NCBI RefSeq assembly: GCF_003034965.1
Contig: NZ_PZKE01000010.1
Coordinates: 1-64,000, forward strand
Direction of reading: 5' to 3'
DNA from: Fuscovulum blasticum DSM 2131
Lineage (GTDB): Bacteria > Pseudomonadota > Alphaproteobacteria > Rhodobacterales > Rhodobacteraceae
DNA length: 64,000 nt
Numbering within the stretch: the stretch's first letter is position 1; each line of letters opens with the position of its first letter. The translations under genes and the position numbers were made by a program. Below the pieces are notes generated by a model, which ran no database searches, was not told the DNA's origin, and saw only the letters and a list, made by a program, of their open reading frames with translations. This document shows, in pieces, positions 36,253-44,950 of this stretch.

Positions 36253-36568
36253 AGCTGTTCCTTTTCGTCGCAGGAAGGGTTAGCACGAAAAGAGAACATC
36301 CGCCAAGACGTTACTTCTGCGTTGCATTCTTCGGGATGCGGTTGTATGCAAAGCCGTGAAAACGACGCAGAGCCGCAGAATAACGACGTTTGCGCCGGCC
36401 AGCCGCCCAGGCCGATTGAAAATCGTCAAAACCTTTGTGTCAGCCATGCATTGGCTGCAAGGCGGCCTTGTTGGCCGCTTCATTGCTTTTCTCACGCTGC
36501 ACGTCTATCTCGCTCTCCGAGGGGCACAACGCCCCCGAATTGAGCAGTTTGTGAAAAGGAACACCATC
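36253..36568. other. 316-base intergenic region between ruvC and the DUF1127 gene
   Basis: No conserved coding region is evident. It holds an imperfect inverted repeat (36257-36297) next to ruvC with a near-LexA motif, a possible plus-strand promoter TTGCAT-17-TATGCA (36322-36350), and a GC hairpin followed by a T-containing run (36458-36490, AAGGCGGCC/GGCCGCTT). The promoter and hairpin could delimit a small RNA of about 130 bases or simply be leader sequence of the DUF1127 gene. Composition is less GC-rich than the genes around it. Confidence 0.4.
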
Positions 36569-36772
36569 ATGGCCGCCATCGAAACGAGCCGCCCGGCGCC
36601 GTTCGGCGCCATCACGACTTACCGTGCGTTCAACGCGCTTTCGACCGTCTTCTCGACGATCGGCGCCTGGAACGACGCACGTGTCACCCGCAAGGCCCTG
36701 TCGAAGCTCTCGGACCGCGAGCTGGACGACATCGGACTGTGCCGTGGCGATATCGAGATGCTGGGGCGCTGA
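36569..36772 (+). CDS. DUF1127 small protein
   Basis: 67 residues. The C-terminal half TRKALSKLSDRELDDIGLCRGDIEML is the DUF1127 signature: an arginine-rich helical module with L-x-x-L-x-D-x-x-L-x-D-I-G. DUF1127 proteins in Alphaproteobacteria are often stress-induced and RNA-linked (for example CcaF1 in Rhodobacter sphaeroides). ATG 36569 has AAAGGA ten bases upstream. A good terminator follows at 36808-36851. The CCUCCUCCC motif of CcsR small RNAs seen next to some relatives was looked for downstream and is absent. Confidence 0.88.
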   Translation: MAAIETSRPAPFGAITTYRAFNALSTVFSTIGAWNDARVTRKALSKLSDRELDDIGLCRGDIEMLGR

Positions 36773-36807
36773 GCCACCCCTGACCGAACCATCGGTCGCC
36801 GGACGAT

Positions 36808-36851
36808 GAAAGACCGTCGCGCAGGGTTCCTGCCGGCGGTCTTTCTGTTTT
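36808..36851 (+). terminator. Intrinsic terminator of the DUF1127 gene
   Basis: Stem GAAAGACCG (36808-36816) and CGGTCTTTC (36837-36845) with an internal loop, followed by TGTTTTA. It is one of the few hairpins here with a T-rich tail. Confidence 0.7.
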
Positions 36852-36900
36852 ACGCGCCCCGCGCCACAGGCCCCGCACCACATCCCGGCCGCCAACATGC

Positions 36901-36927
36901 AAAAGGCCGCCCCGACGGCGGCCTTTT
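36901..36927. terminator. Bidirectional hairpin terminator
   Basis: AAAAGGCCGCC-CCGAC-GGCGGCCTTTT, an 11-bp perfect stem with A4 on one side and T4 on the other, so it can work on both strands. It lies 25 bases after the stop of the minus-strand gene at 36952 and also behind the DUF1127 gene. Confidence 0.75.
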
Positions 36928-36951
36928 CAGCCCGGCATCTCGGCCAAAGGC

Positions 36952-37329
36952 TCAGGCCGGAAAGACCTGCCCCAGGAAAGACGCGATCATCCGCGTCACC
37001 GGATCGGCGGCCATCAGGGTTGCGGCCAGCGGATCAAAGCCGGTGCCGGTCGCCAATTCGCCGACCCGGCGATCATAGGTTTCATCCCCGACATGGAACA
37101 GGATCGCGCCCTTCAGGACAAAGCCGATGGCGATCACCACCACCAGCGACCGCAGCAGCCGCCCGACAGACCCTTCGCGCCGAAAGGTCGAAGACCGGCC
37201 CAGCGTGCCCCGCGCCTCGAAGCCATAGCCCTTGCGGCGCATCTTTTCGATACGTTCAACGCGGCCGTAAAATTCCTTGAGATTAGGATCAGACCACATT
37301 TGCACACCGGAAACAGCGTTTTCCAACAC
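36952..37329 (-). CDS. Small membrane protein, conserved in Rhodobacteraceae-like genomes
   Basis: 125 residues, family not named. A charged N-terminus (MWSDPNLKEFYGRVERIEKMRRKGYGFEA) is followed by one hydrophobic segment RSLVVVIAIGFVLKGAILFHV (about 60-80) and a polar tail. The start is GTG 37329, chosen because AAGGGGGG lies just upstream; ATG 37299 (MWSDPNLKEFYG) is possible and begins at the more conserved-looking part. Ends at a bidirectional terminator. Probably anchored in the inner membrane with its N-terminus in the cytoplasm; role unknown. Confidence 0.6.
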   Translation of the reverse strand: MLENAVSGVQMWSDPNLKEFYGRVERIEKMRRKGYGFEARGTLGRSSTFRREGSVGRLLRSLVVVIAIGFVLKGAILFHVGDETYDRRVGELATGTGFDPLAATLMAADPVTRMIASFLGQVFPA

Positions 37330-37395
37330 GCCCCCCTTTCCACAGGCCGCCTCAATGTGGCCCGGATAAGGGAACGTTCGCTCAGGAGAACTTAA

Positions 37396-38289
37396 TCAGG
37401 CGTTATTTTCAAGCCCGGTTGCCTTTTCCAGCACCAATGCCGACCATTCGCCAAGATCGTTGCGATTCAAAAGACGGAAACCTGACCCAAGATAAGTTTC
37501 AATCACAGCTTCTGCCTGAACTGCCAGCAGGCCCGACAGAATCACGCGCCCGCCCGGTGCGGCATAGGTTGCCATCGCCGGCGCCAGTTCGACCAGCGGC
37601 CCCTTCAGGATATTGGCGAAGATCAGGTCAAAGGGCGCCGCCGCCTTGATCCGGCGATGATCGAAACCTGCGGCCTCAAGACAGTCGATCCGGCCTTCCA
37701 GCCCGTTGATCGCCACGTTCACCTTGGACACATCCACCGCCACCGGGTCGATGTCGCTGGCGATCACCCGCGCTTCGGGCAGAACCTTGGCCGCGGCCAT
37801 CGCCAGAACCGCGGTTCCGGCGCCGATGTCGGCCACGTTCGCAGGGCGGAACCCTTCGGTGAACAGATGGTCAAAGGCCAGCAGGCAGCCCAGCGTGGTG
37901 GCATGGTGGCCGGTGCCGAAGGCCATGCTCGCCTCGATCTGCAACGCCACCCGGCCGGCGGGCAGCTTGTCGGCATCATGGCTGCCGAACACGAAGAAGC
38001 GGCCCGCATCCACCGGATGCAGCTCGCGCTGCACCTTGGCCACCCAGTCCACCTCGGGCAGCTCCGACACAAGGAAGGATTTGGCGCCAAAGGCCGTGGC
38101 CAGGATTTCCAGGATGATGCCATCGGGCGCATCGTGGAAATAACCGGCCACTTCCCACAGGCCCGACCCGTCTTCCACCTCGAAGACGCCCACGCCATAG
38201 GGCTCGGGTTCCATCCGCTCAACCGCCTCGGCCAAGGCGCGGGCGGCGGCTTCGCCTTGCGTGGAAGTAAGGGCGGAATAGGTCGTCAT
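37396..38289 (-). CDS. prmA: Ribosomal protein L11 methyltransferase
   Basis: 297 residues. Trimethylates lysines of ribosomal protein L11. SAM-binding motif I is VADIGAGTAVLAMAAAKVL (about 152-170), preceded by ASMAFGTGHHATT, a PrmA signature, then ASDIDPVAVDVSKVN and the catalytic-loop FDLIFANILKGPL. The N-terminal L11-binding domain (about 1-90) is shorter than in E. coli. ATG 38289. Separate from msrA by about 80 bases with no gene. Confidence 0.95.
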   Translation of the reverse strand: MTTYSALTSTQGEAAARALAEAVERMEPEPYGVGVFEVEDGSGLWEVAGYFHDAPDGIILEILATAFGAKSFLVSELPEVDWVAKVQRELHPVDAGRFFVFGSHDADKLPAGRVALQIEASMAFGTGHHATTLGCLLAFDHLFTEGFRPANVADIGAGTAVLAMAAAKVLPEARVIASDIDPVAVDVSKVNVAINGLEGRIDCLEAAGFDHRRIKAAAPFDLIFANILKGPLVELAPAMATYAAPGGRVILSGLLAVQAEAVIETYLGSGFRLLNRNDLGEWSALVLEKATGLENNA

Positions 38290-38372
38290 ATCGCAGGCTC
38301 CGGTCAGGGCGTGGGCCTTGCGTTACGCGGTTGGGGCCTTAGGCGCAAGCGTCAGGCCCCTTCGCACCCGTT

Positions 38373-39032
38373 TCAGGCCGCCGTGACGCCCACCCCGATG
38401 GGGCAGGACACGCCGGTTCCGCCAATCCCGCAATAGCCGTCAGGATTCTTCGCCAGATACTGCTGGTGATAGTCCTCGGCGTAATAGAACACCGGCGCGG
38501 GCAGGATCTCGGTGGTGATCTGCCCCCGCCCGGCGGCGGTCAGCGCCTGCTGATAGGCGGCCTTGCTGGCCCGCGCCACCGTCTCCTGCGCCTCGGTAAA
38601 GGTGTAGATGCCGCTGCGGTAGGTGCTTCCCACGTCATTACCCTGCCGCATCCCCTGCGTCGGGTCGTGGTTTTCCCAAAACAGCTTCAGCAGCTCGCCA
38701 TAGCTCACGACCTTCGGGTCGTAGATCACCCGCACCACCTCGTTGTGGCCGGTCAACTGGGTGCAGGTTTCCTTGTAGGTCGGGTTCGGGGTGAACCCGC
38801 CGGCATAGCCGACCATGGTCAGCCACACACCCGGCACGGCCCAGAACTTGCGCTCGACGCCCCAGAAGCAGCCCATGCCGAACATCGCCTCCTCCATCCC
38901 CTCGGGCACCGGCGCTTTCAGCGGCAGCCCCGACAGGAAATGCGTCTCGGCGGTGGGCAACGGCTCGGCCCGGCCCGGCAGGGCGCGGTCGGCGGTCACC
39001 ATCTCGGTCTTGCGGCGGTCGAAAAGGAACAT
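38373..39032 (-). CDS. msrA: Peptide-methionine (S)-S-oxide reductase
   Basis: 219 residues. Reduces S-form methionine sulfoxide in proteins. The catalytic cysteine is in [13 protein letters not shown] (about residue 54), followed by [32 protein letters not shown]-like [23 protein letters not shown] and the C-terminal tail with a resolving cysteine ([13 protein letters not shown]). ATG 39032 has GAGGAG six bases upstream; the TTG six bases further up is less likely. Confidence 0.96.
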   Translation of the reverse strand: MFLFDRRKTEMVTADRALPGRAEPLPTAETHFLSGLPLKAPVPEGMEEAMFGMGCFWGVERKFWAVPGVWLTMVGYAGGFTPNPTYKETCTQLTGHNEVVRVIYDPKVVSYGELLKLFWENHDPTQGMRQGNDVGSTYRSGIYTFTEAQETVARASKAAYQQALTAAGRGQITTEILPAPVFYYAEDYHQQYLAKNPDGYCGIGGTGVSCPIGVGVTAA

Positions 39033-39084
39033 CTGCAACTCCTCATCTGTCTGCCCAAGGAATATAGGGGGCGCGGGCCGAATG

Positions 39085-40320
39085 TCACTCGGCCGGGCGG
39101 GCCAAACCGCGCGACAACAAGGTTTCGTGACCGGGCGCCGGATGGCGCGGGATCAGCATCACCAGCCCCACCGTCACCGCCGCCATGCCCGCGCCCAGCA
39201 CGAACACCTTGTCCGGCGCCACCGCCCAGAGATAGCCCAGCGCCGCCGGCAGGAAGACCGCCGCGATATGGTTGATGGTGAAGGCCACCGCCTGCGTGGG
39301 GGCAATGTCGCGCGGATCGGCGATCTTCTGGAAATAGGTCTTCAGCGCGAAGGACAGCGAAAAGAAGAACTGGTCGGCGATATACAGGAACCCCGCCACC
39401 ACGATGCCCCAGCCGAACCAGGTCAGCCCGCCATAGGCCAGGAACACCAGCGTCAGGCCGATGTATTCCACCGCCATCACATTGCGCTCGCCCCAGCGGC
39501 CCAGCGCCCGCCCCATGGCCGGGGCCGCCACCATGTTGACGGCAAAGTTCACCAGCAAGAGCGCCGTCATCTCCGACACTTTCATGCCGAACTGTTCCAC
39601 CATCATGAAGCCGGCAAAGACCACATAGATCTGCCGCCGCGCGCCCGCCATGAATTGCAGCAGGTAGAACAGCCAGTAGCGCCGCCGCAGCACCATATGC
39701 CGGTGCTGGGGGTGCGGCGCCTCGATCTGCGGCCAGGCCAGCGCGGCAAACACCACCAGCGCCAGCGTGATCCCGCCCGAGGCCAGATAGACCGTGTTGT
39801 AATCCAGGCCCAGCCTGTCCCACAAAAGCACGATCGCCCCATAGGACAGAAGCGACGCCGCCGACCCCACGCCGATGATCCGCCCCAGCACCCGCGGCGC
39901 GCGGTCCCGGCCCAGCCATTGCAGTTGCAGCGACTGGTTCACCGTCTCGAAATAATGAAACCCGATCGACGACAGCAGTGTCACCACCAGCAGGCCGCCA
40001 AAGCTGGTGAACCAGGCGGTGACCGCCGTCGCCCCGCCCAGCAGCGCCAGCGCCACCAGCGCCAGCGTCTGTTCGCGCATCACCCACAGGACCAGGATCA
40101 CCCCCACCGCCAGAAAGCCGGGGATTTCGCGCACCGTATGCAGCCAGCCGATTTCCTTGCCGGTAAAGCCCGCCGCCTCGATCACGAAGTTGTTCAGCAG
40201 CGCGGTCCAGGTGGCAAAGCTCATCGGCATGGCAAAGGCCATGAGGTAAAGCAGCGCCTCGGGCCGCCGCCAGCGCGGCAGCCGTTCGGCCTCGGCAAGG
40301 GTCATGCGGTGCAGGATCAT
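39085..40320 (-). CDS. MFS transporter
   Basis: 411 residues with about twelve membrane helices. The central loop carries [18 protein letters not shown], and the N-terminal half shows [20 protein letters not shown] and [18 protein letters not shown]. It has the shape of a major facilitator but lacks a diagnostic substrate motif; its loops contain basic residues at the cytoplasmic side as expected. It lies 58 bases after the photolyase gene on the same strand. Substrate unknown. Confidence 0.85.
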   Translation of the reverse strand: MILHRMTLAEAERLPRWRRPEALLYLMAFAMPMSFATWTALLNNFVIEAAGFTGKEIGWLHTVREIPGFLAVGVILVLWVMREQTLALVALALLGGATAVTAWFTSFGGLLVVTLLSSIGFHYFETVNQSLQLQWLGRDRAPRVLGRIIGVGSAASLLSYGAIVLLWDRLGLDYNTVYLASGGITLALVVFAALAWPQIEAPHPQHRHMVLRRRYWLFYLLQFMAGARRQIYVVFAGFMMVEQFGMKVSEMTALLLVNFAVNMVAAPAMGRALGRWGERNVMAVEYIGLTLVFLAYGGLTWFGWGIVVAGFLYIADQFFFSLSFALKTYFQKIADPRDIAPTQAVAFTINHIAAVFLPAALGYLWAVAPDKVFVLGAGMAAVTVGLVMLIPRHPAPGHETLLSRGLARPAE

Positions 40321-40378
40321 GCCGCGCGCTTACACCGGCCGGATATGCCGGGCCAGCCGAACCTTGTGACGGGCACAA

Positions 40379-41908
40379 TTACACCACATCGCCCCGGTCC
40401 AGCCGGGCCAGCACGGTTTCGGCCCCGTTCATCACCCGCGCCCGATGGTCGGCCGGCATCCGGTCCCAGGTCCGGTACATCTGCGCCATGCGGGGGTTGC
40501 GCTCGAACCGCGCCCGGTGCCGGTCCAGGAAGTGCCAGTACAGCAGGTTGAACGGACAGGCCGCCTCGCCCGCCTTTTCCGCAACCTTGTAGCCGCAGCC
40601 CCGGCAATGGTCGGACATCCGGTCGATATAGGCGCCCGAACTGACATAGGGTTTTGACCCGACCACGCCCCCGTCGGCCCACTGGCTCATCCCCAGGGTG
40701 TTGGGCGCCTCGACCCATTCGAAGGCGTCGATATAGACCGACAGATACCACTGATGCACTGCCGCCGGGTCCACCCCCGCCAGCAGCGCAAAGTTGCCCG
40801 TCACCATCAGCCGCTGGATATGGTGGGCATAGGCCAGCGCCCCCGTCTGGCCCACCGCCGCGCGCAGGCAGGCCATCCGCGTTTCGCCGCCCCAATAGGC
40901 CGCCGGAAGGGCGCGGCCATGGCCCAGCGCGTTCGCCTCCAGATAGGCCGGCCCCTTCAGCGCCCAGATGCCGCGCACGAACTCGCGCCAGCCGATGATC
41001 TGCCGGATGAACCCCTCGGCGGCGTTCAGCGGCACCCGGCCCGCCCGCCAGGCGTCTTCGGCCGCCCGGCACAGCTCCAGCGGCCGCAGAAGCCCGATGT
41101 TCAGCGCCGCCGACAGCAGCGAATGGGAAAGCCACGGCTCGCCCTCCAGCATGGCATCCTGTTCGGCGCCAAAGCTGGGCAGGCGGTGCGTCACGAAATC
41201 GTCCAGCGCCTGCACCGCCTGCGCCCGCGTCACCGGCCAGCCGAACGGCCGCAGCCGCCCGAAATGGGCAAACCGCGCCTCGACCAGCGTCAGCACCTCC
41301 TCGGTCACCGCATCCGGGGCAAACCGCAGCGGGGCTGGCCGCAACAGGCTGCGCTCGGCCCGCTTGCGGTTCTCGGCGTCCAGGTTCCACTGGCCGCCCG
41401 CGGGCTTGTCACCCTCCATCAACAGGCCGGTCTTGCGGCGCATGTCGCGGTAGAACCATTCCATCCGCAGCTCCTTGCGCCCCTCGGCCCAGGCCGCGAA
41501 GTCACCCGGCGAACACAGGAAGCGGTCATCCGGCAGAACCGTCACCGCCAGCGGCAGCGCCTGCAGGTCGGCCAGCACCCGCCATTCGCCGGGATGGGTG
41601 CAGATCAGCGCCTCCGCCCCGGCATCCGCCGCCCGCCGCAGCAGTTCGGCCGCCAGCGTCTGGCCATTCCCCGGGTCATCAAGCCGCGAATAGGCAACCT
41701 GCCAGCCGGCCGCCCGCAAATCCTGCGCAAAGTGCCGCATCGCGGACAGGATCAGCGCAATCTTCTGCGGGTGGTGCGGGACGCTGGCCCCCTCGCCCGT
41801 CACCTCGGCCATCACCACCAGATCGCGCGCCGGATCGGCGGCCCGCAGCGCCGACAGATCCGCCGAAAGCTGGTCGCCCAGCACCAGAATCAGGCGCGGC
41901 TTCGGCAT
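40379..41908 (-). CDS. phrB: Fe-S bacterial cryptochrome/(6-4) photolyase (PhrB/CryB type)
   Basis: 509 residues. Four cysteines, Cys347, Cys435, Cys438 and Cys451 (MACLRAA; HCRGCGYK; AACPFN), are at the positions of the Agrobacterium PhrB [4Fe-4S] ligands with a constant offset of three. His362-His363 (AHHIQRLMVTGN) match the (6-4) repair histidines, and the antenna-binding alpha/beta domain fills residues 1-130 (LILVLGDQLSADLSALRA). It should repair UV (6-4) photoproducts using FAD, or act as a photoreceptor as CryB does in Rhodobacter. ATG 41908; upstream open sequence is antisense to the leuA leader. Confidence 0.93.
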   Translation of the reverse strand: MPKPRLILVLGDQLSADLSALRAADPARDLVVMAEVTGEGASVPHHPQKIALILSAMRHFAQDLRAAGWQVAYSRLDDPGNGQTLAAELLRRAADAGAEALICTHPGEWRVLADLQALPLAVTVLPDDRFLCSPGDFAAWAEGRKELRMEWFYRDMRRKTGLLMEGDKPAGGQWNLDAENRKRAERSLLRPAPLRFAPDAVTEEVLTLVEARFAHFGRLRPFGWPVTRAQAVQALDDFVTHRLPSFGAEQDAMLEGEPWLSHSLLSAALNIGLLRPLELCRAAEDAWRAGRVPLNAAEGFIRQIIGWREFVRGIWALKGPAYLEANALGHGRALPAAYWGGETRMACLRAAVGQTGALAYAHHIQRLMVTGNFALLAGVDPAAVHQWYLSVYIDAFEWVEAPNTLGMSQWADGGVVGSKPYVSSGAYIDRMSDHCRGCGYKVAEKAGEAACPFNLLYWHFLDRHRARFERNPRMAQMYRTWDRMPADHRARVMNGAETVLARLDRGDVV

Positions 41909-42023
41909 CGTCCCTTCCCTGCGGCCCCCGATGGCCGTGCTGCGGCGGAACCTAATCCGTCTGCCGCCGCCATCCAGACCGCCGGGAATGCGTTTCTGCT
42001 CTTTCCTTCGCGGAAAACGCCCG

Positions 42024-42029
42024 TATAGT
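42024..42029 (+). promoter_or_regulatory. Likely -10 box of the leuA leader
   Basis: TATAGT, four to five matches to the -10 consensus, 8 bases before the ATG of the leader peptide. The expected start point (near 42036) is at or next to this ATG, so the leader peptide would be translated from a leaderless transcript. The -35 box is weak (CTTTCC at 42001-42006, 17-base spacer). Confidence 0.45.
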
Positions 42030-42037
42030 CCGGCCCC

Positions 42038-42124
42038 ATGACCAAAGCGCCGCAGATTCCTGCTACCTGCACGGGCTTCCGCCCGGCAGCCGCGCTTGGC
42101 CTTCTTCTTCTTAGCCGCCTCTGA
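42038..42124 (+). CDS. leuL: Leucine leader peptide
   Basis: 28 codons plus TGA: starts MTKAPQIPATCTGF and ends RPAAALGLLLLSRL. Codons 20 and 22-25 are all CTT, an A/T-ending leucine codon that is uncommon in this GC-rich DNA, so leucyl-tRNA shortage would stall a ribosome here. No ribosome-binding site is seen upstream, and a -10 box lies 8 bases ahead, so it may be leaderless, as reported for peTrpL in Sinorhizobium. The TGA is inside the left arm of hairpin 1 of the attenuator. It precedes leuA by 81 bases. Confidence 0.8.
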   Translation: MTKAPQIPATCTGFRPAAALGLLLLSRL

Positions 42125-42165
42125 GCGTGCCCTTGGGCGCGACCGCTCGGAGGTGACCAGCGCCC
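42118..42165 (+). promoter_or_regulatory. Leucine attenuator: two mutually exclusive hairpins
   Basis: Hairpin 1 pairs 42118-42127 with 42144-42153 (CCTCTGAGCG / CGCTCGGAGG, ten pairs with one G-U). Hairpin 2 pairs 42135-42140 with 42160-42165 (GGGCGC / GCGCCC, extendable by G-U pairs). They overlap, so only one can form. A ribosome stalled at the Leu codons (42101-42112) leaves hairpin 1 free; a ribosome at the stop codon covers its left arm and lets hairpin 2 form. This is the trp/leu attenuator geometry, but no U tract follows hairpin 2, so termination might be Rho-dependent. Confidence 0.65.
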
Positions 42166-42204
42166 GGACCACGCAAACAGGCTAAGATTCCAAGGATTTC
42201 CCCG

Positions 42205-43782
42205 ATGACCGACACGAATGCGCAACCCCGCGTCCTGATTTTCGATACCACGCTGCGCGATGGCGAACAGTCGCCCGGCGCGACCATGACGCATGAAGAG
42301 AAACTCGAAATCGCCACCCTGCTGGATGAAATGGGGGTCGATGTCATCGAGGCCGGCTTCCCCATCGCCAGCGAGGGCGACTTCGCCGCCGTCAGCGAAA
42401 TCGCCCGGCGCGCGAAGAACAGCACCATCTGCGGTCTGGCCCGCGCCAACACCAAGGACATCGACCGCTGCTGGGAGGCGGTGAAACACGCGAAATCGCC
42501 GCGCATCCACACCTTCATCGGCACCTCGCCGCTGCACCGGGCCATTCCCAATCTGGACATGGACCAGATGGCCGAGCGTATCCACGACACGGTGACCCAC
42601 GCCCGCAACCTGTGCGACAACATCCAGTGGTCGCCGATGGACGCGACCCGGACCGAGGCCGATTACCTCTGCCGCGTGGTGGAAATCGCCATCAAGGCCG
42701 GCGCGACCACGATCAACATCCCCGATACGGTGGGCTACACCTACCCGTTCGAATCCGCCAAGATCATCCGCATGTTGCTGGAACGGGTGCCGGGCGCCGA
42801 TACCATCGTCTTCGCCACCCACTGCCACAACGATCTGGGCATGGCCACGGCCAACGCCCTGGCGGCGGTGGAGGCCGGCGCGCGGCAGATCGAATGTACC
42901 ATCAACGGCCTTGGCGAACGCGCCGGCAACACCGCGCTGGAAGAGGTGGTCATGGCGATGCGGGTCAGGAATGACATCCTGCCCTACCGCACCGGCATCG
43001 ACTCGACCAAGATCATGAACCTGTCGCGCCGCGTCAGCCAGGTGTCGGGCTTCCCGGTGCAGTTCAACAAGGCCATCGTCGGCAAGAACGCCTTTCTGCA
43101 TGAATCCGGCATCCATCAGGACGGCGTGCTGAAGAACGTCCAGACGTTCGAGATCATGCGCCCCGAAGACATCGGCCTGACGGCGAAGAACATCGCCATG
43201 GGCAAACACTCGGGCCGCGCCGCGCTGCGCTCCAAGCTCAAGGAACTGGGCTTCGATCTGGCCGACAACCAGTTGAATGACGTGTTCGTGCGCTTCAAGG
43301 CGCTGGCCGACCGCAAGAAGGAAATCTACGACGACGACCTGATCGCGCTGGTCGCGGATGAACAAACCAACGATGCCTATGAATTCCTGCAACTGAAAAA
43401 GCTGCGGGTCATCTGCGGCACCGAAGGCCCGCAGGAAGCGGACATGATCCTGACCATCGACGGCACCGATCACCACATCGACGCCACCGGCGACGGCCCG
43501 GTCGATGCCGCCTTCAACTGCGTGAAGATGCTCTTCCCGCACAAGGCGCGGCTGCAGGTCTATCAGGTTCATGCCGTGACCGAAGGCACCGACGCGCAGG
43601 CCACCGTCTCGGTCCGTCTGGAAGAAGATGGTCGCATCGTCACCGGCTCGTCCGCCGATACCGACACGATCGTCGCCTCGACCCGCGCCTATATCAACGC
43701 GCTGAACCGCCTGATCATCCGCCGCCAGAAAACCGCCCCCGGCGAGGATGTGAAGACCGTGACCTACCACCACGGCGAATGA
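42205..43782 (+). CDS. leuA: 2-isopropylmalate synthase
   Basis: 525 residues. Condenses acetyl-CoA with 2-ketoisovalerate, the first committed step of leucine synthesis. N-terminal TIM barrel: FDTTLRDGEQSPGATMT (about 11-27, metal and substrate site), HCHNDLGMATAN and GLGERAGNTALEEVVMA; C-terminal regulatory domain (about 390-525) of the leucine feedback type. ATG 42205 has AAGGA ten bases upstream. Expression is predicted to be controlled by the upstream leucine leader and attenuator; a GC hairpin follows at 43792-43820. Confidence 0.98.
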   Translation: MTDTNAQPRVLIFDTTLRDGEQSPGATMTHEEKLEIATLLDEMGVDVIEAGFPIASEGDFAAVSEIARRAKNSTICGLARANTKDIDRCWEAVKHAKSPRIHTFIGTSPLHRAIPNLDMDQMAERIHDTVTHARNLCDNIQWSPMDATRTEADYLCRVVEIAIKAGATTINIPDTVGYTYPFESAKIIRMLLERVPGADTIVFATHCHNDLGMATANALAAVEAGARQIECTINGLGERAGNTALEEVVMAMRVRNDILPYRTGIDSTKIMNLSRRVSQVSGFPVQFNKAIVGKNAFLHESGIHQDGVLKNVQTFEIMRPEDIGLTAKNIAMGKHSGRAALRSKLKELGFDLADNQLNDVFVRFKALADRKKEIYDDDLIALVADEQTNDAYEFLQLKKLRVICGTEGPQEADMILTIDGTDHHIDATGDGPVDAAFNCVKMLFPHKARLQVYQVHAVTEGTDAQATVSVRLEEDGRIVTGSSADTDTIVASTRAYINALNRLIIRRQKTAPGEDVKTVTYHHGE

Positions 43783-43791
43783 CCAGACACC

Positions 43792-43820
43792 GCCCGGCGC
43801 CCTGCAACGGGGCGCCGGGC
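43792..43820. terminator. Hairpin terminator between leuA and the ABC permease gene
   Basis: Perfect 11-bp stem GCCCGGCGCCC / GGGCGCCGGGC with a 7-base loop, between two convergent genes. No T tract follows on either strand. Confidence 0.6.
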
Positions 43821-43831
43821 AAGCCGTCACC

Positions 43832-44950
43832 TCAGCCGGCCAGCAACTTGCGAAAGCGCCACAGCACACCGGCCACCGCAACCACCGCCATGGCGGAAAT
43901 GGCCGCGATCTGCGGCCAGACGGCCGCAAGCCCTACCCCCCGGTAAAGAACAGATTGCGCAAAGGCCGCGAAATGCGGCGCGGGGCTGACAATGCGGATG
44001 ACGATCTGCAACCAGTCGGGCATGGATTCGATCGGTGTCATGCCGCCCGACAGCAAGAGCATCACCACGATCACCGGAATCACCAGCAGGCCGAACTGCC
44101 CCATGTTCTGCGCCAGCGTTCCCAGCAGCAGCCCGATGCTGCCCACCGCCAGGGCATAGACCACCGCCCCCACGATATACACGGCCAAAGACCCGGCCAC
44201 CGGCACGCCCATCAGCCCTTCCACAACCAGAACAAGGCTCAGGATCTGGGCGCACAGGATCACCATCCCGTTGGCCAGGATCTTCGACAGCGCAATCTCG
44301 TGCGGATGCACCGGCATGACCAGCACATGTTCGATGGTGCCATGCTCGCGTTCGCGGATCAGCGACGAACCCGCCAGGATCAGCATCAGGATCGTCACGT
44401 TGTTCATCAACTGCATGACGGCGGTAAACCAGCGCGGCGTCAGGTTGGCGTTGTAGAGGTTGCGGAACGCCACATCGACCTTTGGCACGCTCGCCGCGTC
44501 GGGGCCGGCCCAGGCGGCGATCTCGCTCAGAACCGCCTGTTGCAGGAAGGTGGCCCCGTTGCCGGCATGGGCCACCGCCGTGGCATCCACCAGCAGCAGC
44601 AGGCTGGCCGGCTTTCCTTTCATCAGGTCGCGCTCAAACCCCGGCGGAATGGACAGCACCAGCACATGATTGCCCGCCTTCTGCCCGGCCGCCGCCTGTG
44701 CCGGCGTCAGCGGAACCGGCGTGGCGAACATTGGCTGGCGGATGGCATCGGTGATGCGCCCGGAAAGCTGGCTCTGGTCCTCGTCCACCACACCCACCGA
44801 CAGGTTGCGCACCTCGGTCGAGGCGGCGTTCGACACCAGCCAGACCGCCGCGGTAAAGACGTAAAGGATCAGCACCAGCATCACCCGGTCCCGCGCCAGG
44901 GCCCGCAGTTCCTTGACCGTCAGCGTGGCGATGTTCTTCACGCTCTGCAT
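43832..44950 (-). CDS. ABC-2 type exporter permease
   Basis: 372 residues with an N-terminal helix (VMLVLILYVFTAAVWLV), a large extracytoplasmic loop (about 45-180) and five C-terminal helices (VTILMLILAGSSLIREREHGTIEHVLVMPV; MVILCAQILSLVLVV and others). The REREHGTIEHVLVMPV stretch is the YhhJ/YadH signature. It is the last gene of a four-gene TetR-HlyD-ABC-permease operon; its ATG touches the TAG of the ATPase gene. It should form the channel together with the permease half of that protein. Substrate unknown. Confidence 0.92.
   Translation of the reverse strand: MQSVKNIATLTVKELRALARDRVMLVLILYVFTAAVWLVSNAASTEVRNLSVGVVDEDQSQLSGRITDAIRQPMFATPVPLTPAQAAAGQKAGNHVLVLSIPPGFERDLMKGKPASLLLLVDATAVAHAGNGATFLQQAVLSEIAAWAGPDAASVPKVDVAFRNLYNANLTPRWFTAVMQLMNNVTILMLILAGSSLIREREHGTIEHVLVMPVHPHEIALSKILANGMVILCAQILSLVLVVEGLMGVPVAGSLAVYIVGAVVYALAVGSIGLLLGTLAQNMGQFGLLVIPVIVVMLLLSGGMTPIESMPDWLQIVIRIVSPAPHFAAFAQSVLYRGVGLAAVWPQIAAISAMAVVAVAGVLWRFRKLLAG

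Noticed and set aside
36773-36951. CcsR-type small RNA next to the DUF1127 gene
   Set aside because: The CCUCCUCCC anti-SD motif of that family is absent downstream; only two terminator hairpins are present.
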